Notes: generated by a model from the sequence alone, not told the origin. A stretch of 64,000 nt of DNA from Roseimaritima ulvae (GCF_008065135.1 NZ_CP042914.1:4073404-4137403), one strand, 5' to 3'; counted from the first letter of the stretch, positions 25,985 to 35,428 are shown. Made by a program: numbers and translations.

Positions 25985-27310
25985 TTACGCGTGACGGCAG
26001 CCCGGTTTAGCGAGCAATATTTGTGAAACGCCGATTTGCCGTTCTCGAAAACCGGCCTCGCAGTAGCACAAGTAGTAATGCCAGGTGCGGATGAAACGCT
26101 CGTCGAAGCCTAGAGACCTGACCGCATCGATGGCCTGCCAAAAATTGTTCCGCCAGTGGAGCAGCGTGTCCGCATAATGCGACGCAAAGTCTTCGACATG
26201 CAAAAATCGCAAATCCGTACGCCGTCCGACGCACTCCGCCATCGCGCCCATGCTGGGCAAGAAGCCGCCGGGAAAAATGTAACGCTGAATAAAGTCGACC
26301 GACTTGCGATACCGCTGATAGCGTTGATCGGGAATGGTAATCGCCTGCAAGCACATGATGCCCTCGGCTTTTAACAGCTGGGAACATTTGGCGAAGTAGC
26401 CCGGCAGGAACTTTTCGCCCACCGCTTCGATCATTTCGATCGACACCAGCTTGTCGTAACAACCTCGCAGGTCGCGGTAATCCTGTTTTAACAGCGTGAT
26501 CCGGTCGGTTAGGCCTTGCTGGGCGAACCGATGCTGGGCGTAGGCGTATTGCTGATCGGAGATCGTGGTTGTTGTGATCCGGCAGCCGTACTGCCGTGCC
26601 GCATGTTCGGCAAACCCACCCCAACCGGTACCGATCTCCAGCACATGGTCGCCAGGGCGGAGTTTTAGTTTGCGGCAAATCCGATCGTATTTTTCTATCG
26701 ATGCTGCTTCCATACTGGCCTGCGGCGAGAGAAACACGCCGGCGGAATAAGTCATGCTGGGATCGAGCATCAAAGCGAAAAAATCATTGCTGAGATCGTA
26801 GTGCGCGGAGATATTTCGTTTGCTGCCCGCTCGTGTATTTCGCCGCATGGCATTGGCAACCGCACGCACTGGTCGCAGCAGCCGTGCGGGGCCGTTGTCC
26901 AAACCCGTCAGCGCTGATCGGTTGGCGGCCAGCACTCGCATCACGGCGGTCAGGTCCTGCGAATCGTAATGCCCACGGATGTAAGATTCGGCGGCGCCCA
27001 AAGCCCCGCCTAACGCCAGGTCTCGATAAAAACTTCGGTTGTGCACACGGATCGTTCCTTGAAGACCCGCCGCGGCCGACGTGCCAAAGGAATACGTCCC
27101 GCTGCGATCAACCACGTTCAGCTGGCCGGTTTCGAGGCGGCTCAACCGCTTCAGTACTGCGCGGCGAAACCAACAGCTGGCGTCCAGGCTGCGTTGCCAG
27201 CGTGATGCCGCAGTGGGCAGCGTGGCCTCCGTGGCGACTGAGGGAACGTCAGCGAAACAGGCTGCCGGTTGCTGCCCTGTTGTTATTTCGGATGCGTATA
27301 AAAGGGGCAT
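25985..27310 (-). CDS. Cyclopropane-fatty-acid synthase-like SAM methyltransferase (1)
   Basis: About 441 residues of the CFA synthase family, which methylates double bonds of phospholipid acyl chains using S-adenosylmethionine. The SAM-binding motif VLEIGTGWGGFAEHAARQYG, the post-motif QQYAYAQ region and EMIEAVGEKFLPGYF are typical. ATG 27310 was chosen because the earlier frame positions are TTG and GTG. Last gene of a minus-strand set DUF1295 - FAD oxidase-like - DUF1365 - CFA; it overlaps the DUF1365 gene by 28 bases, so translation is coupled. Confidence 0.93.
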   Translation of the reverse strand: MPLLYASEITTGQQPAACFADVPSVATEATLPTAASRWQRSLDASCWFRRAVLKRLSRLETGQLNVVDRSGTYSFGTSAAAGLQGTIRVHNRSFYRDLALGGALGAAESYIRGHYDSQDLTAVMRVLAANRSALTGLDNGPARLLRPVRAVANAMRRNTRAGSKRNISAHYDLSNDFFALMLDPSMTYSAGVFLSPQASMEAASIEKYDRICRKLKLRPGDHVLEIGTGWGGFAEHAARQYGCRITTTTISDQQYAYAQHRFAQQGLTDRITLLKQDYRDLRGCYDKLVSIEMIEAVGEKFLPGYFAKCSQLLKAEGIMCLQAITIPDQRYQRYRKSVDFIQRYIFPGGFLPSMGAMAECVGRRTDLRFLHVEDFASHYADTLLHWRNNFWQAIDAVRSLGFDERFIRTWHYYLCYCEAGFRERQIGVSQILLAKPGCRHA

Positions 27311-28029
27311 TTCTTCCACCAAAGTTTCAAGGCATGGGTGTAGATACCAGAGGTGATCTGGGCGGTCATCATGGGGTAGCGAAAGGTCATCTTGCGGAGT
27401 TGCGCAGCGTTTAATGCTCGGCGCTGCAGCGACATCACGGCAGCGAATACTTCATGCGACTCGCGGATGTTCGCCAAGTGGAGCTTCAAACGCTGCGTGG
27501 GGGCACTCAGGTTCCAGTGGTATTCGCAGTCCATCGGCATAAACGGCGAGACGTGAAAGGCTTTGCGATGAACAAACTGCAGCGGTTGCTCACCCGGACT
27601 GCGGTTGCCGTCCCAGAGCACGTAACAATGACGTTCTTTCCAGGGCGTGTTGTGAACCTCCGCAACAATGAATTCCAAATCCTGGTCGTGTCGGTCGAAC
27701 ACATAGAACAGGTTCAAGGGGCTCATGAAGTAGCCGAAGAAGCGAATTTGAGTCAGCAGCCGAATTGGACCTTGGGAACACCGTCCGGTCTGTTCGCGGA
27801 TTAGGTCACGGACTTCGTCTGCGATCGGCTGGGATGCTTCGAACAGGTGGTCCTGGCGCAGGAAAGATTTAGCAGCCAGCTTTCTGGCTGCCAACAAGCG
27901 CCCTCGCCCCACCAGGTCCGGCAATTCATCAAGATCCAGGTACACCATAAACAGATGATACTGGAATTGATGACTTATCGGCTGACGACGGCGATGGGTG
28001 ACGGTGCCTTCGTAGATGCAGCTGTGCAT
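27283..28029 (-). CDS. DUF1365 protein
   Basis: A 248-residue protein of the DUF1365 family: N-terminal SCIYEGTVTHRRRQP, then IRFFGYFMSPLNLFYVFD, EVHNTPWKERHCYVL and a KAFHVSPFMP block, all family hallmarks. No biochemical activity is established. It is almost always found beside a CFA synthase-like gene and an FAD amine oxidase-like gene, implying a role in acyl-chain modification. Start ATG 28029. Overlaps the FAD gene by 55 bases and the CFA gene by 28. Confidence 0.93.
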   Translation of the reverse strand: MHSCIYEGTVTHRRRQPISHQFQYHLFMVYLDLDELPDLVGRGRLLAARKLAAKSFLRQDHLFEASQPIADEVRDLIREQTGRCSQGPIRLLTQIRFFGYFMSPLNLFYVFDRHDQDLEFIVAEVHNTPWKERHCYVLWDGNRSPGEQPLQFVHRKAFHVSPFMPMDCEYHWNLSAPTQRLKLHLANIRESHEVFAAVMSLQRRALNAAQLRKMTFRYPMMTAQITSGIYTHALKLWWKKCPFYTHPK

Positions 28030-29324
28030 GCGTCCAGACCGATACCAAAGTGACGGGCGACGGCCAACGCGCTGTTGACGCCGTCTTCGTGAAATCCATA
28101 CCCCCAGTAGGCACCGCAGAAATGCGAGCGACGGTGTCCACTGATTTCCTGGAAGCGTTGCTGAGCGTTAATGGAAGCGGCGGAGTAAGCGGGATGGGCG
28201 TAATCGAATGTGCGGAGCACTTTATCGGCGTCGATGGCGTCGGTGGAATTTAATGTAAGCAAGATGGGGACGTTGGAATCGTGGTTTTGCAAACGACTCA
28301 GGTCGTAGGTTACCGCGGCTGTCGAATTGCCTGCGGCCGGAATGTGGTAATTCCAGCTGGCCCAAGCTCGTTTTCGCCGTGGCAGTAGGCTCGCATCCAG
28401 ATGCAGCACGGCCGTGTTGCGTTGGTACGGGAAGGCTCCCAAGATTTCCTGTTCCCGAGGCGTCGGGTCGGCCAGCATCTTTAGCGTTTGGTCCGCGTGC
28501 GAGGCGAAGACCACCTGATCGAACTGCAGGCTAGGCCCGATCGCCGGAATCACGAACACACCATCCTCGGTCCGCAACACCGATTGCACGGGACAGCCAA
28601 AATGAATCCGACCACGCAGCGGTGCCAACAGCGCATCGACATAGTTCCGCGAGCCGCCGACGATCGTCCGCCAGCGAGGCCGATCGCGGATTTGCATCAG
28701 TCCATGGTTAGCGAAGAAGCCGAGCATGAATTCCGCGGGGAAACCCAAAATATCCCGAGGTTTGCTCGACCAGATCGCCGCGGCCATGGGCACAAGGTAG
28801 TGATCGATAAAACGCTGCCCGACGCCGCACTGACGCAGAAATTGCCCCACGCTGCGTCCATCTCGCAGCTCACCGCTTTCCGCCGCGGCGGTCCCCAGTC
28901 GGTTGAATCGACCGATATCTCGCAGCATCCTAAGGAACGAAGGACGCAGACAATTAGATCGCTGGGCGAGCACACCATTTAGCGAACTGCCTTGATATTC
29001 CAAACCCGTCTTGCCGCAGCGGACACTAAAACTCATGTCGCTGAGCTGCGATGGCGTTTCCAACATTTCCAGCAAACGACAAAAGTTGGGATAGGTTCGG
29101 CGGTTGAACACCATAAACCCGGTGTCCAGGCAGTAGCAACGACCGTCGATCCAGACGTCGACGGTATTCGCATGCCCGCCCCCGTAAGGACTGGCTTCGA
29201 AGACCGTTACATGATGTTGACTGGCCAGCAGACGTGCCGCCAGGCTGCCGCTGATCCCCGTACCGATGACCGCGACCCGCATTTTTCGCGCATTGTCTCG
29301 GCGGTCGATAACAGCGGCTGCCAT
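27975..29324 (-). CDS. FAD-dependent amine oxidase/desaturase-like protein
   Basis: A 449-residue flavoprotein of the amine-oxidase/phytoene-desaturase superfamily. The N-terminal Rossmann motif is VAVIGTGISGSLAARLL, then FEASPYGGGHANTVDV and DTGFMVFNRRTYPNF; C-terminal CGAYWGYGFHEDGVNSAL closes the FAD site. It is the standard partner of DUF1365 and CFA-like proteins, where it is thought to oxidise the modified fatty acid. A shorter start at 29282 (MRVAVIG) is possible. It lies 114 bases after the DUF1295 gene. Confidence 0.9.
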   Translation of the reverse strand: MAAAVIDRRDNARKMRVAVIGTGISGSLAARLLASQHHVTVFEASPYGGGHANTVDVWIDGRCYCLDTGFMVFNRRTYPNFCRLLEMLETPSQLSDMSFSVRCGKTGLEYQGSSLNGVLAQRSNCLRPSFLRMLRDIGRFNRLGTAAAESGELRDGRSVGQFLRQCGVGQRFIDHYLVPMAAAIWSSKPRDILGFPAEFMLGFFANHGLMQIRDRPRWRTIVGGSRNYVDALLAPLRGRIHFGCPVQSVLRTEDGVFVIPAIGPSLQFDQVVFASHADQTLKMLADPTPREQEILGAFPYQRNTAVLHLDASLLPRRKRAWASWNYHIPAAGNSTAAVTYDLSRLQNHDSNVPILLTLNSTDAIDADKVLRTFDYAHPAYSAASINAQQRFQEISGHRRSHFCGAYWGYGFHEDGVNSALAVARHFGIGLDACTAASTKAPSPIAVVSR

Positions 29325-29438
29325 AGCGAAGTGTCAGGGTCCAGGTTCATGAAGGAGTATGTTTGGCTATAGGCACGCCGGCCGGATCGACAAGGGGCAA
29401 TCCCAAAATGTTTTTTGTTTATCAAACCAGGCGGTATG

Positions 29439-30236
29439 TCAGTCAGCTCGCGTCTTGGGCCCGGGGAAAAAGGCGTTGGTGGTTTGCACGTATTCACGAT
29501 ACCCATCCACACGATGCTTGAGCGAACTTTCCAGCAACCGCACGCCGGAAACGCGGAGTAACAGGAACGACATCAGCAGCGGACCGATGATCGTCCACCA
29601 CCAACTACCGCTCTGAGCCGTCACCACGTACAGCCCCCACCAGACCAGAAAGTCACCGAAATAGTTGGGGTGCCGCGTGTACCGCCAGAGCCCTCGGTTC
29701 ATCACACGGCCGCGGTTTTCCGGCCGTGCCTTAAAGCGTGCCAGTTGCCAATCACCGACTCCTTCGAAGAACAACCCCAGCATCCAGAGAGCCACGCCCA
29801 ACCAGCGCCAGCCGGCCCACTCATACGCCTGTCCGCCGGGTTCTCCGAGAATGGCTACCTGAACCGGCAGGGAGATAATCCACAACAACAGCCCCTGCAG
29901 AGCAAACACCGTGAACAGGCTGACCAACGGAAAACGTGTGCCGTGATGTTCACGCATCTGGCGATAGCGATAGTCTTCCGGCTTGCCAATGTTTCGCCAA
30001 GCCAAATAGCCCGCCAGACGCAGCCCCCAGACAGTGACCAAAGTTACGATTAGCAGCGGACCAAACGACGCCGCCCCACCGATCACTAGCGACGCCCATG
30101 CGACCAGCACAAACCCCAGCCCCCAAAAGATATCGACAATACTCGCGTTCCGCAGCGGTAAGCTGACCAACCACAACAGAAACAGCACCGCGGCCACAAT
30201 AGCCAGATTCATCAACAACCATTCAGCGAGCTGCAT
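29439..30236 (-). CDS. DUF1295 integral membrane protein (steroid 5-alpha-reductase-like)
   Basis: About 265 residues with six to seven membrane helices. C-terminal blocks NRGLWRYTRHPNYFGDFLVWWGLY and LLESSLKHRVDGYREY belong to the DUF1295/isoprenylcysteine methyltransferase-like fold. The start is set at ATG 30236 (MQLAEWLLMN). The open frame continues upstream, but that extension is a translation of the dispersed TTCGCTCCGCGAA repeat and is not protein-like. It is first of the minus-strand lipid genes, divergent from the second CFA-like gene. Confidence 0.9.
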   Translation of the reverse strand: MQLAEWLLMNLAIVAAVLFLLWLVSLPLRNASIVDIFWGLGFVLVAWASLVIGGAASFGPLLIVTLVTVWGLRLAGYLAWRNIGKPEDYRYRQMREHHGTRFPLVSLFTVFALQGLLLWIISLPVQVAILGEPGGQAYEWAGWRWLGVALWMLGLFFEGVGDWQLARFKARPENRGRVMNRGLWRYTRHPNYFGDFLVWWGLYVVTAQSGSWWWTIIGPLLMSFLLLRVSGVRLLESSLKHRVDGYREYVQTTNAFFPGPKTRAD

Positions 30237-30255
30237 CAAAAATACCAGTGGAAGT

Positions 30256-30328
30256 TGGTCGTTGTTCGCTCCGCGAACAAAACGTTGCGAGCAAGTTTCG
30301 TTGCGTTCGCGGAGCGAACGACGACCTT
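30256..30328. repeat. Family C palindromic repeat (TTCGCTCCGCGAA), copy 1
   Basis: Two inverted arms, GGTCGTTGTTCGCTCCGCGAAC at 30257-30278 (listed by its core TTCGCTCCGCGAA) and its near-complement at 30305-30326, around a 26-base spacer. It occupies half of the divergent promoter gap between the DUF1295 gene and the second CFA-like gene. A related three-arm element is at 42139-42246. Confidence 0.88.
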
Positions 30329-30384
30329 GGGCTTGCCGCTGCTGTAGCATGGTACGGAGTTGGGAACCCATTACGCTTTTGTAG

Positions 30385-31455
30385 GTGTCGGCTGTGAACT
30401 TGATTGATCTGGCGGAATCTGGGTGGCTGCCGGATGCGTTGATCCGGCTTGGCATCCGCCAGCTGTTGAACCGCCGCCTGAAGGCTGCCGAGGTGGTTGA
30501 TGTAGCGGCGTTTGCCGATCAACTTCGCGCCAGTCCGCTCGCCGTCCAAACCGATGCCGCCAACCAACAACACTACGAAGTCCCCGCGGATTTCTTTCAG
30601 CAGGTGTTGGGACCAAGCTTGAAGTATAGTGCTTGTCTGTTTGAGACGCCCCAGTCCAGTCTGGCCGCAGCCGAATACGCGATGTTGCGGGTTACCTGTG
30701 AGCGGGCCGAAATTGCGGACGGAATGCGAGTTCTGGAATTGGGCTGCGGCTGGGGATCGCTGACGCTGTGGATGGCCGGCCAATATCCGGCTTGCCAGAT
30801 TACGGCGTTATCGAATTCCAACAGCCAGCGAAACTACATCGAAGCCCAGGCCAGAGATCGTGGCTTGCGCAATGTCACCGTCGTGACCAAAGACATACGC
30901 AGCTTTTCTACCACGCAACAATTCGATCGCGTGGTTTCGGTGGAAATGTTTGAGCACACGCGAAACTACCAACTGTTGCTGCACCGAGTGGCCAACTGGT
31001 TACATCCGAGCGGCAAAGCATTTGTGCATGTGTTCTGCCATCGCCAGAGCCCGTACCTGTTCGAAACCGAAGGCACCACCAACTGGATGGGCCGTCATTT
31101 TTTTACCGGTGGGATGATGCCTTGCGAGGATTTGTTTCGCCACTTCGACCAAGACCTGGCGGTCGAACGGCAATGGCGAGTCAACGGCCTGCACTACTGG
31201 CGCACCTGCGAACATTGGTTACGGAATTTGGACAACCATCGCTCGTCGCTATTGGAACGGTTCGCCCAAGACATGCCTGCGGCCGATGCTCGGCGAACGC
31301 TCGAGCGCTGGCGGATGTTCTTCATGGCTTGTGCTGAGTTGTTTCGTTACCGCGGTGGCAATGAATGGTTTGTCGCTCACTACTTAATGCAGCCCACCGT
31401 CGCGGATTGTGATGCTCAGCCCGCGGCCCTTCATGCTGTGACCCTGGAGGGGTAA
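30385..31455 (+). CDS. Cyclopropane-fatty-acid synthase-like SAM methyltransferase (2)
   Basis: A 356-residue SAM methyltransferase related to CFA synthases and plant coclaurine N-methyltransferases. The SAM motif is VLELGCGWGSLTLWMAGQYP near 115-134, then SNSNSQRNYIEAQAR and SVEMFEHTRNYQLLLHR. It is clearly diverged from the enzyme at 25985-27310, so the two probably act on different substrates or steps. Translation starts at GTG 30385 or the in-frame GTG three codons later. The photolyase ATG follows its stop directly, with no gap. Confidence 0.9.
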   Translation: MSAVNLIDLAESGWLPDALIRLGIRQLLNRRLKAAEVVDVAAFADQLRASPLAVQTDAANQQHYEVPADFFQQVLGPSLKYSACLFETPQSSLAAAEYAMLRVTCERAEIADGMRVLELGCGWGSLTLWMAGQYPACQITALSNSNSQRNYIEAQARDRGLRNVTVVTKDIRSFSTTQQFDRVVSVEMFEHTRNYQLLLHRVANWLHPSGKAFVHVFCHRQSPYLFETEGTTNWMGRHFFTGGMMPCEDLFRHFDQDLAVERQWRVNGLHYWRTCEHWLRNLDNHRSSLLERFAQDMPAADARRTLERWRMFFMACAELFRYRGGNEWFVAHYLMQPTVADCDAQPAALHAVTLEG

Positions 31456-32940
31456 ATGAACCGAGTCCCCGACGTTCGCATCCGCGTGGTAAACGACATG
31501 CCGCCCAGGGCCGACGGCAAGCATGAAGGCGATTATGTCCTGTATTGGATGATCGCGTTCCGGCGTCCTCGCTACAATTTCAGTTTGCAGCGAGCCGTAG
31601 AGTGGGCCAAGAAATTAGAAAAGCCGCTGGTGATCATGGAAGGGCTACAGTGTGACTACCGCTGGGCCAGTGATCGCCTGCATCGGTTTGTGATCGAGGG
31701 GATGGCGGATAATGCCGCGCATTTCGCTAACAAGCCCGTGTTGTACTACCCCTACGTCGAACCGGATCACCGCGCCGGCCAGGGGTTGTTAAAGGAATTA
31801 GCCAGCCGCGCCGCAGTGGTGATCAGCGACGACTTTCCTTGCTTTTTCCTGCCACGGATGATTCGATTAATCCGTCGCGTGATCCCCTGCCGGTTCGAAG
31901 TTGTCGATTCGAACGGGCTGCTGCCGATGCGTGCAGCCGACAAAGTGTTCGCTCGGGCGTACGACTTTCGTCGCTTCCTACAGAAAAACCTGTTGCCACA
32001 CCTCGCAGAAATTCCCAAACCCGACCCGCTGTCGCGGATCAAGTTGCCCGAACCGACTTCGCTGCCCACATCGATAACTAAACGCTGGCCGGCTGCCGAT
32101 CCGTCGGCAATCCTAACCGACGCGAACGGCCTTGCCGTGCTGCCCATCGATCATAGCGTGCAACCGACGGAAACAACCGGAGGATGGCAAGCCGCGGAGG
32201 GGGCCTGGCGAGCGTTTCTCAAACATAGGTTGCCGATCTATGCATCGGAACGTAACCATCCCGACGAACAAGCTGCCAGCGGATTGTCTCCCTATCTACA
32301 TTTTGGTCATATTGCTGCGCATCAAGTTTTTGATGAACTGACCGAGCAGGTGCAGTGGACGCCTGGGCAAGTCGCCGAAAAAGCCACTGGCAGCTCTAGT
32401 GGCTGGTGGGGCGCTGAGGAGCAGGTGGAATCGTTCTTGGACGAGTTGATCACCTGGCGAGAACTGGGATTCAACATCTGCTGGCAGCGTGAGGACTACG
32501 AGCAGTACGAGTCGCTTCCGGAATGGGCGCAGCGGACGCTGGCCGAACACGCCGACGACAAACGGAAAACCATTTACACATTGGAGCAGTTCGAACAAGC
32601 CGATACGCACGATGAAATTTGGAACGCAGCGCAACGCCAGTTGGTGGAAGAGGGGCGAATCCACAACTATCTGCGAATGTTGTGGGGTAAGAAGATTCTG
32701 GAATGGACCGCCTCGCCGCGTGAGGCGTTGCAGATCATGATCGAGCTGAACAATAAATATGCTTTGGATGGCCGCGATCCAAATTCTTACAGCGGGATCT
32801 TTTGGGTGCTCGGACGATACGATCGGGCCTGGGGCCCAGAACGGCCGATCTTTGGCAAAATCCGGTATATGAGCAGCGACAACACAAAACGCAAACTGCG
32901 TATGAAGGAGTACCTGCAAAAATTTGCCGAATCGCGTTAG
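31456..32940 (+). CDS. phr: Class II CPD photolyase
   Basis: A 494-residue DNA photolyase that uses FADH- and blue/near-UV light to reverse cyclobutane pyrimidine dimers. The N-terminal pattern GDYVLYWMIAFRRPRYNFSLQRA and the C-terminal FWVLGRYDRAWGPERPIFGKIRYM are class II signatures, and ALDGRDPNSYSG is the flavin-site block. Length matches class II enzymes. It is translationally coupled to the preceding CFA-like gene, which ties light-driven DNA repair to lipid modification in one transcript. Confidence 0.95.
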   Translation: MNRVPDVRIRVVNDMPPRADGKHEGDYVLYWMIAFRRPRYNFSLQRAVEWAKKLEKPLVIMEGLQCDYRWASDRLHRFVIEGMADNAAHFANKPVLYYPYVEPDHRAGQGLLKELASRAAVVISDDFPCFFLPRMIRLIRRVIPCRFEVVDSNGLLPMRAADKVFARAYDFRRFLQKNLLPHLAEIPKPDPLSRIKLPEPTSLPTSITKRWPAADPSAILTDANGLAVLPIDHSVQPTETTGGWQAAEGAWRAFLKHRLPIYASERNHPDEQAASGLSPYLHFGHIAAHQVFDELTEQVQWTPGQVAEKATGSSSGWWGAEEQVESFLDELITWRELGFNICWQREDYEQYESLPEWAQRTLAEHADDKRKTIYTLEQFEQADTHDEIWNAAQRQLVEEGRIHNYLRMLWGKKILEWTASPREALQIMIELNNKYALDGRDPNSYSGIFWVLGRYDRAWGPERPIFGKIRYMSSDNTKRKLRMKEYLQKFAESR

Positions 32941-33086
32941 CCACTGGTTCCCGCGCAAATCGTCCGCGGTAGGAACCGTGGGCTCACGACCAATAATTTA
33001 GTTTTAGCAACTTTTGCAGTTGTCGAATCGGCTTGGCGGCCTATGGTGCCGCCGAGGTCCGGCATTTCGAACCCACGCGAACGACG

Positions 33087-33953
33087 ATGCATTCAGCTCA
33101 TAGCGCCAAACGCCCCCTGGAGACGCCGATGAATTGTATGGAGGTATGTGGGGGGCACGTCGACGGTAGTCGGCATCTGCAGCGCCCTGGATTGGACGTG
33201 TCGATCAGCAGTCACTCCCAGCAGGACATCGACGCCGGCGGCGGCGACCTGCATCTGATCTCGTCCTGTGCTTCAGGACGAATCACGCGCATGCTGCTGG
33301 CCGACGTGTGTGGTTTCGGCCCCTTGTTTCGTGATCTCGCGGCTCGCCTCGCCGACGTGATGAAGCGAAACGTGAACTCCATTCAGCAAACTCGTTCGGT
33401 GCGTCAAATGAGTGAGCAACTGGCCGCCGCCTCGGAGCAGGGCGGGTTCGCATCGACGCTGCTGAGTACCTACTTTGCGCCCACGAGAACCCTGTCAATT
33501 TGCAATGCCGGCCATCCGCCGCCGATGGTGTTTCGCGCCAACGCGAAACGCTGGGAATTGGTCAAACACTATCATTCGGGTTTTACTCCCGAACCGGTCG
33601 CCCCCGGCCTGTTGGCTCCCGCTGAGTACGGCCACGTCAAATTGTCATTGAATCCTGAGGACATGTTTTTGTCGTACAGCAACAGCCTGACGGAGTGCCG
33701 GGGTAAAGACGGTACGGTTTTGGGTGTGGCGGGCCTCAAGAACTTATTAGAACAACTGGACACTGCGGCCTCGGAGACGATCCCACAGCGGCTGATAGAA
33801 GTGATCCGAGGCGAGCACAGCGACAACCTCCTCAAGGACGAGGCAACCATCTCGCTGTGCCGAGTCACAAACCACCGGGTACCCTGGAAAGACAATGTCC
33901 TGGCCCCGTTCCGACTGTTGCGTTCGGTGTCCGACCGGACGACGTTCACCTAA
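33087..33953 (+). CDS. SpoIIE-type PP2C serine phosphatase
   Basis: About 288 residues with a PPM/SpoIIE phosphatase domain: metal-site blocks DAGGGDLHLIS and LLADVCGFGP (usual DVSGHG), then FASTLLSTYF, NAGHPPPMVF, and terminal LKDEATISL. Such phosphatases dephosphorylate anti-anti-sigma factors in partner-switching pathways. No receiver, PAS or membrane domain is attached, and no kinase or STAS gene is adjacent, so its partner lies elsewhere. ATG 33087 is preferred; ATG 33129 would also keep the whole domain. Confidence 0.85.
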   Translation: MHSAHSAKRPLETPMNCMEVCGGHVDGSRHLQRPGLDVSISSHSQQDIDAGGGDLHLISSCASGRITRMLLADVCGFGPLFRDLAARLADVMKRNVNSIQQTRSVRQMSEQLAAASEQGGFASTLLSTYFAPTRTLSICNAGHPPPMVFRANAKRWELVKHYHSGFTPEPVAPGLLAPAEYGHVKLSLNPEDMFLSYSNSLTECRGKDGTVLGVAGLKNLLEQLDTAASETIPQRLIEVIRGEHSDNLLKDEATISLCRVTNHRVPWKDNVLAPFRLLRSVSDRTTFT

Positions 33954-33955
33954 CC

Positions 33956-33984
33956 CGTAGCTACCGTCGCCAGACGGTGGACCG
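33956..33984 (+). repeat. Single family A TCGCCAGA hairpin
   Basis: ACCGTC-GCCA-GACGGT at 33963-33978 flanked by CGTAGCT and GGACCG, immediately after the stop of the phosphatase gene and before the convergent broken methyltransferase. This is the only unpaired copy in the window. Confidence 0.85.
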
Positions 33985-33993
33985 CAACGCGTC

Positions 33994-34496
33994 CTATTCC
34001 GGTTTGTGAAAACGCAACAGATAATTTTCTTCAAAGCCTTCCACGTCGACTTCGTCATCAAATTCAAAACCCGCCGCTTCGATCTCGTCGCGAAACCCGT
34101 CCTTGCCAGCTCGCACGTGACCGAGCAACCACCCGCGGGACACGCCGGGAATGCGATCAAAATCGATCACCACTAGGCGTCCGCCAGGTTTGAGTGCACG
34201 GTAGATCGACGCCAAAGTTTCGCTGGGCTGTTCGAAGTGATGATAGGTATCGCAGACGAACACCAGATCCACCGACTCCAGCGGCAACCGAATCGAAGTG
34301 TCGGTGCCGAGCACGGGTGTTCGAAACGTGCTAGCCACTGGGCAAGATCTAATTCCGGATCTTTGAAATTGTCGTTGATCCCTGCGGGCACTTTGCTGGG
34401 GGCAGCCACCTGCGTCGCCGCCGCGTCCTGCGCCACCAGCGTGCTCGTCGTCAGCAGCAGGGCCAGCGACAGCAGCGTGCGAATGCTTGAGTTCAT
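33994..34496 (-). pseudogene. Broken secreted class I SAM methyltransferase
   Basis: The 5' part (from 34496) encodes a signal peptide ([23 protein letters not shown] pattern) and the conserved stretch [21 protein letters not shown]. The 3' part, in another frame (34338-33994), encodes the methyltransferase C-terminus: [58 protein letters not shown]. The section between, about 80 residues including SAM motif I, is missing at a junction near 34325-34340, and the reading frame changes there. The protein cannot bind SAM as it stands. Both halves are well kept, so the deletion looks recent. Confidence 0.82.
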
Positions 34497-34572
34497 GTGG
34501 AAGACTCTAGTTTCTTAGGTTTGTGTTACAACGACCCAATCTGTGGCCGCTGCGAATGCCTTCGACGGCGTT

Positions 34573-35082
34573 TCAAGACTCACTCGCCGCCCGTTTGGGC
34601 AGCACCCAATCAGGGCGAGGGAAGTGGCAGGTGTAGCCGTTGGGGATGCGCTCCAGGTAATCCTGGTGTTCGGGTTCGGCTTCCCAAAAATCCCCGATGG
34701 GCTCCACCTTGGTAACCACCTTGCCGGGCCACAATCCGGATGCATCGACGTCCGCGATCGTATCGAGTGCGGTTTGCCGCTGTGCTTCATCGACATAATA
34801 GATGGCCGAGCGATAAGAGGGACCGACGTCGTTGCCCTGCCGATTAGGGGTCGTCGGATCGTGGATCTGAAAAAAGAACTCCAGCAGTTGCCGATAGGAA
34901 ATCTGCCCGGGGTCAAACAGGATTTCAATGCCTTCCGCATGGCTGCCATGGTTGCGATAGGTCGCATTGGGAACGTCGCCCCCGGTGTAACCGACCCGGG
35001 TTTTTTCCACGCCGGGCAGTTTGCGGATCAAGTCCTGCATACCCCAAAAACACCCCCCGGCCAAAACAGCTCGCTGTGACAT
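34573..35082 (-). CDS. msrA: Peptide methionine sulfoxide reductase A
   Basis: A 169-residue enzyme reducing (S)-methionine sulfoxide in proteins. Catalytic Cys11 is in GGCFWGMQD. Other family blocks are [50 protein letters not shown] and [19 protein letters not shown]. Complete and normal length, cytosolic. Start ATG 35082. No msrB is nearby. It fits the oxidative-stress theme of the window. Confidence 0.97.
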   Translation of the reverse strand: MSQRAVLAGGCFWGMQDLIRKLPGVEKTRVGYTGGDVPNATYRNHGSHAEGIEILFDPGQISYRQLLEFFFQIHDPTTPNRQGNDVGPSYRSAIYYVDEAQRQTALDTIADVDASGLWPGKVVTKVEPIGDFWEAEPEHQDYLERIPNGYTCHFPRPDWVLPKRAASES

Positions 35083-35101
35083 ATCCGATTTTCCTTATTA
35101 A

Positions 35102-35326
35102 AGACAACTTGGTCCCCGGGACCTGATTATAAGCCGGTGGTGGTTCCTAGCCACCGTCGATGACCAGCCCGCACGGGTGACCTATGTACTTCGCGACGGG
35201 CATGTGAATGTGATCCGCTACAACGGACATGACGGCTCAACGCGCACGCTGGCCGAAACCGTGGATTCGCAAGTTTTCGTCGATCTCTGCCGCATGCAAG
35301 ACGGCAACGCGATTGCCGACTATTGA
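35102..35326 (+). other. Possible gene remnant, no start codon
   Basis: An open stretch ending in a TGA at 35324-35326 whose translation looks protein-like (VTYVLRDGHVNVIRYNGHDG, then QVFVDLCRMQDGNAIADY). No convincing start codon or ribosome site precedes it, and a stop closes the frame at its left end. It may be the tail of a lost gene. A 9-bp inverted repeat GGCGACGCC/GGCGTCGCC follows at 35331-35384. The protein is not recognised. Confidence 0.3.
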
Positions 35327-35428
35327 TTGAGGCGACGCCACAGCACGCCGCTGTCACGGTAACATCCGTTGACGCGGCGTCGCCGATTATTGACGCCTCG
35401 AACCGGGGGGCATCGCGGCACGCGCGTA

